From NCBI RefSeq assembly GCF_005222205.1, contig NZ_CP032347.1, forward strand, positions 620,001-684,000: a stretch of 64,000 nucleotides of DNA. The letters run 5' to 3'. Every line of letters starts with the position of its first letter. Position 1 is the stretch's first letter. Under the pieces are notes generated by a model, which saw only the letters and a program-made list of their open reading frames with translations, did no database searches and was not told the DNA's origin. Source of the stretch: Azospirillum brasilense. GTDB lineage: Bacteria > Pseudomonadota > Alphaproteobacteria > Azospirillales > Azospirillaceae. Shown here piece by piece: positions 62,357-64,000 of the stretch. Position numbers and translations under genes: made by a program.

Positions 62357-64000
62357 ATGCCTGATGCTGCATCTCTGATGCAATTCGACCGCGCCGCTTT
62401 CCGCTTGGACCGGTCAATGACCTGCGCCGCCCCGGCCGAAGGCGCATTGGCAATTGAGCTTGCCCGATGCGCCGCCTGTTCACAGGCGGCGCCCTTGGTC
62501 GTGACCCGCAGCGACACCCGGGCTGTCCGGCTCGCCAGGGCGATCCGGGACGCCGCGCCGGACCTTGATGTCGTGCTTGTTCCAGGTTGGGACGTTCCCC
62601 CTGGCGAGCGGGACCAGCCATCGCGGGCCGTGCTTGGGCAACGCGCCGCTGCCGTCGCCGCCTTGTCCCGACCGGTCAAAGGCGCCGGGCGGCTGGTTCT
62701 GGCGACCGTCGAGGCGGCGCTGCAGCGTCTTCCGCCCCCCGATGCCTGGCCCGACGTCGCGCTGGTCATCGAGACGGACACACCCTATGACGAGGAGACT
62801 TGGCGCAGGCGCCTGATCGCCGGCGGCTACATCCTCGACGAGCGGATCGACGAACCGGGGGAGGCCGCATTTCGCGGTTCCGTGGTGGAGATCTTTGCGG
62901 GCGACGCCGACCGTCCCATCCGCTGCGACATCGTTGATGGCCGGGTCGCTCGGCTAAGGACCTTCGATCCGGCAAGCCAGCGCTCGACGGGCGACTGCGA
63001 CCGGATCACCGTTCATCCGGTGACCGAAATCCCGGCGGTACCGGAGATCGTCGCACGGTTGATCCGAGGGCTGGAGAGCCGCAGGGACCCGACGGCCGCA
63101 GGGCTCGCGGAGGAACTCGCCGCCGGACGGCGCCCCTACGCTTTCGAGCGCCTGCTGCCCCTGGCCTACGACCGCTTACCGGGCGTGCTTGAGCTTCTTG
63201 CCGACAGTCCCATCGTCATTGACGAGGGGGTTGGCGACCGGCTGGAGGCGCGCTTCGACGATCTGGAGGAAGCCGACGCATCCGCCATGCACCTCGACCG
63301 CAACGCGTGGGAGATGGCGTTGCGGGGACGCGCGGTTCTGACCCTGGAGCCCGATGGGCAAGCCTTGTCCAGCGAGGCGCCGGCGGTGTCCGAACGCACC
63401 CTCCCCCGCCTCGCCGGAGAAAGGATTGTCGCGGGTGAATCCGTGATCATCGCCGCCGCGAACGCCGCCGACGCGGCCAGAATGGCGGAGCGGGTGGCGG
63501 TGGCGGCCGGCCGGCCGGTGCCGGTGCTCAACCGGTGGCCGGTGGATGGGCCTCCCGTGACGCCGGCAGCCCTGGTGCTTCGGGTCGCCGCAGGCTTCAC
63601 GTTCGACGGGGTTACGGTGCTCGCCCAACGCCCCCGTCCGGAAGGCGGAGCCGGCCCGGTCGCCCCGCTGGCACCCGTCGACCTGTCGTGCGACGATCTC
63701 GCGGTCCATCTCGACTACGGGATCGGTGCGGTGCGCGGGCTCGAAACAGTTGAGGCCGGAGGCCAGCCGGAAGACGTCTTGGTGATGGAGTATGCCCGCG
63801 AGAACCGGCTCCTGGTGCCGGCGGCCGACCTCGACCGCGTGTGGCGCTACGGCAGCACCGACGCCCGGGTGGCGCTCGATGGGCTGAAGGGCGGAAATTG
63901 GATCACCCGCCGCGCGGAGTTGGAGCGCGAGATCGGCCGAACCGCGAAAAGCCTCCTGCGCCAAGCCGAGCGCCGGGCCCGCACGGAAGCCCCCGTGATC
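62357..64000 (+). CDS. Mfd-like (transcription-repair coupling factor) protein, 3' end beyond the window
   Basis: The frame is open from ATG 62357 to the window edge (548 codons). It has a UvrB-like N-terminal part (PGWDVPPGERDQPSRAV, RLVLATVEAALQRLPPP, GYILDERIDEPGEAAFRGSV, FDPASQRSTGD) and an RNA-polymerase-interacting CarD-like domain from about residue 445 (HLDYGIGAVRGLETVEAGGQ, ENRLLVPAADLDRVWRYGS). The helicase domains must lie outside. The N-terminal part is divergent from the usual Mfd, so it may be a paralogue and not the housekeeping repair factor. It follows an IS remnant. Confidence 0.8.
   Translation, partial: MPDAASLMQFDRAAFRLDRSMTCAAPAEGALAIELARCAACSQAAPLVVTRSDTRAVRLARAIRDAAPDLDVVLVPGWDVPPGERDQPSRAVLGQRAAAVAALSRPVKGAGRLVLATVEAALQRLPPPDAWPDVALVIETDTPYDEETWRRRLIAGGYILDERIDEPGEAAFRGSVVEIFAGDADRPIRCDIVDGRVARLRTFDPASQRSTGDCDRITVHPVTEIPAVPEIVARLIRGLESRRDPTAAGLAEELAAGRRPYAFERLLPLAYDRLPGVLELLADSPIVIDEGVGDRLEARFDDLEEADASAMHLDRNAWEMALRGRAVLTLEPDGQALSSEAPAVSERTLPRLAGERIVAGESVIIAAANAADAARMAERVAVAAGRPVPVLNRWPVDGPPVTPAALVLRVAAGFTFDGVTVLAQRPRPEGGAGPVAPLAPVDLSCDDLAVHLDYGIGAVRGLETVEAGGQPEDVLVMEYARENRLLVPAADLDRVWRYGSTDARVALDGLKGGNWITRRAELEREIGRTAKSLLRQAERRARTEAPVI

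Overview
The window is about 64 kb of very GC-rich, densely packed DNA with short gaps, ATGA/GTGA/TTGA stop-start overlaps and long spurious antisense frames. The gene families point to a metabolically versatile alphaproteobacterium: several Liv-type and TRAP transporters, FecIR/TonB iron uptake, a copper nitrite reductase. Azospirillum or a close Rhodospirillales relative is my best guess, possibly on a chromid or megaplasmid. This is inference from gene content; no rRNA, tRNA, replication or housekeeping locus is present to fix it.

Layout. (1) 1-8565, minus strand: an IclR regulator, a thiolase-fold protein without the nucleophilic Cys, a DUF35 Zn-ribbon protein, two hotdog/MaoC proteins, a crotonase, then a branched-chain-amino-acid-type ABC transporter whose LivM and LivG are one polypeptide. 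This looks like uptake plus CoA-dependent degradation of one carboxylic acid. (2) 8723-24326: a second Liv-type transporter with the same LivM-LivG fusion and an Fe-type alcohol dehydrogenase (minus), divergent from a plus-strand operon encoding 2-oxoacid dehydrogenase E1 alpha, E1 beta and E2, a crotonase, an acyl-CoA dehydrogenase, an acyl-CoA ligase, an MmgE/PrpD protein and a TetR regulator. Two near-identical palindromes, one before each divergent operon, are probable operators. (3) 24489-25397: MepA murein endopeptidase. (4) 25571-39029: an iron island with FecI, FecR, a TonB siderophore receptor and MacAB-type export (plus), then a minus operon in the same gene order as Pseudomonas aeruginosa fpvGHJK-fpvCDEF, which frees iron from ferri-siderophore in the periplasm. 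Three Fur-like dyads bracket it.

(5) 39265-44819: polar amino acid ABC transporter, an aberrant arginase-family protein, an M20 amidohydrolase and an XRE-cupin regulator, suggesting use of a guanidino or ureido compound. (6) 45249-51165: a TRAP transporter with an enolase-superfamily acid-sugar dehydratase type enzyme, its GntR regulator and an AAC(3)-family acetyltransferase, preceded by a perfect 22-bp palindrome. (7) 51301-54901: YigZ, then nirK behind a perfect FNR/NNR-type box, an FmdE-like protein and a hemerythrin, i.e. nitrite reduction and NO handling. (8) 54933-61867: a Tm-1-like protein, its TIM-barrel partner, a SRPBCC protein, a regulator fusing the same TIM barrel to a degenerate NtrC-type AAA+ and Fis domain, a third decayed TIM-barrel paralogue and an orphan Liv-type binding protein. 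This is the best candidate for an undescribed system. (9) 61966-64000: a decayed IS6-family transposase and an Mfd-like protein that runs off the right edge.

Repeats: hairpins of the ccctctccc/gggagaggg type lie between binding-protein and permease genes in both Liv operons, two 92-95 bp palindromic mosaics occur at 9991 and 32886, and a 62-bp multi-hairpin repeat occurs at 20514 and, inverted, at 52115. I saw no CRISPR array, rRNA or tRNA.
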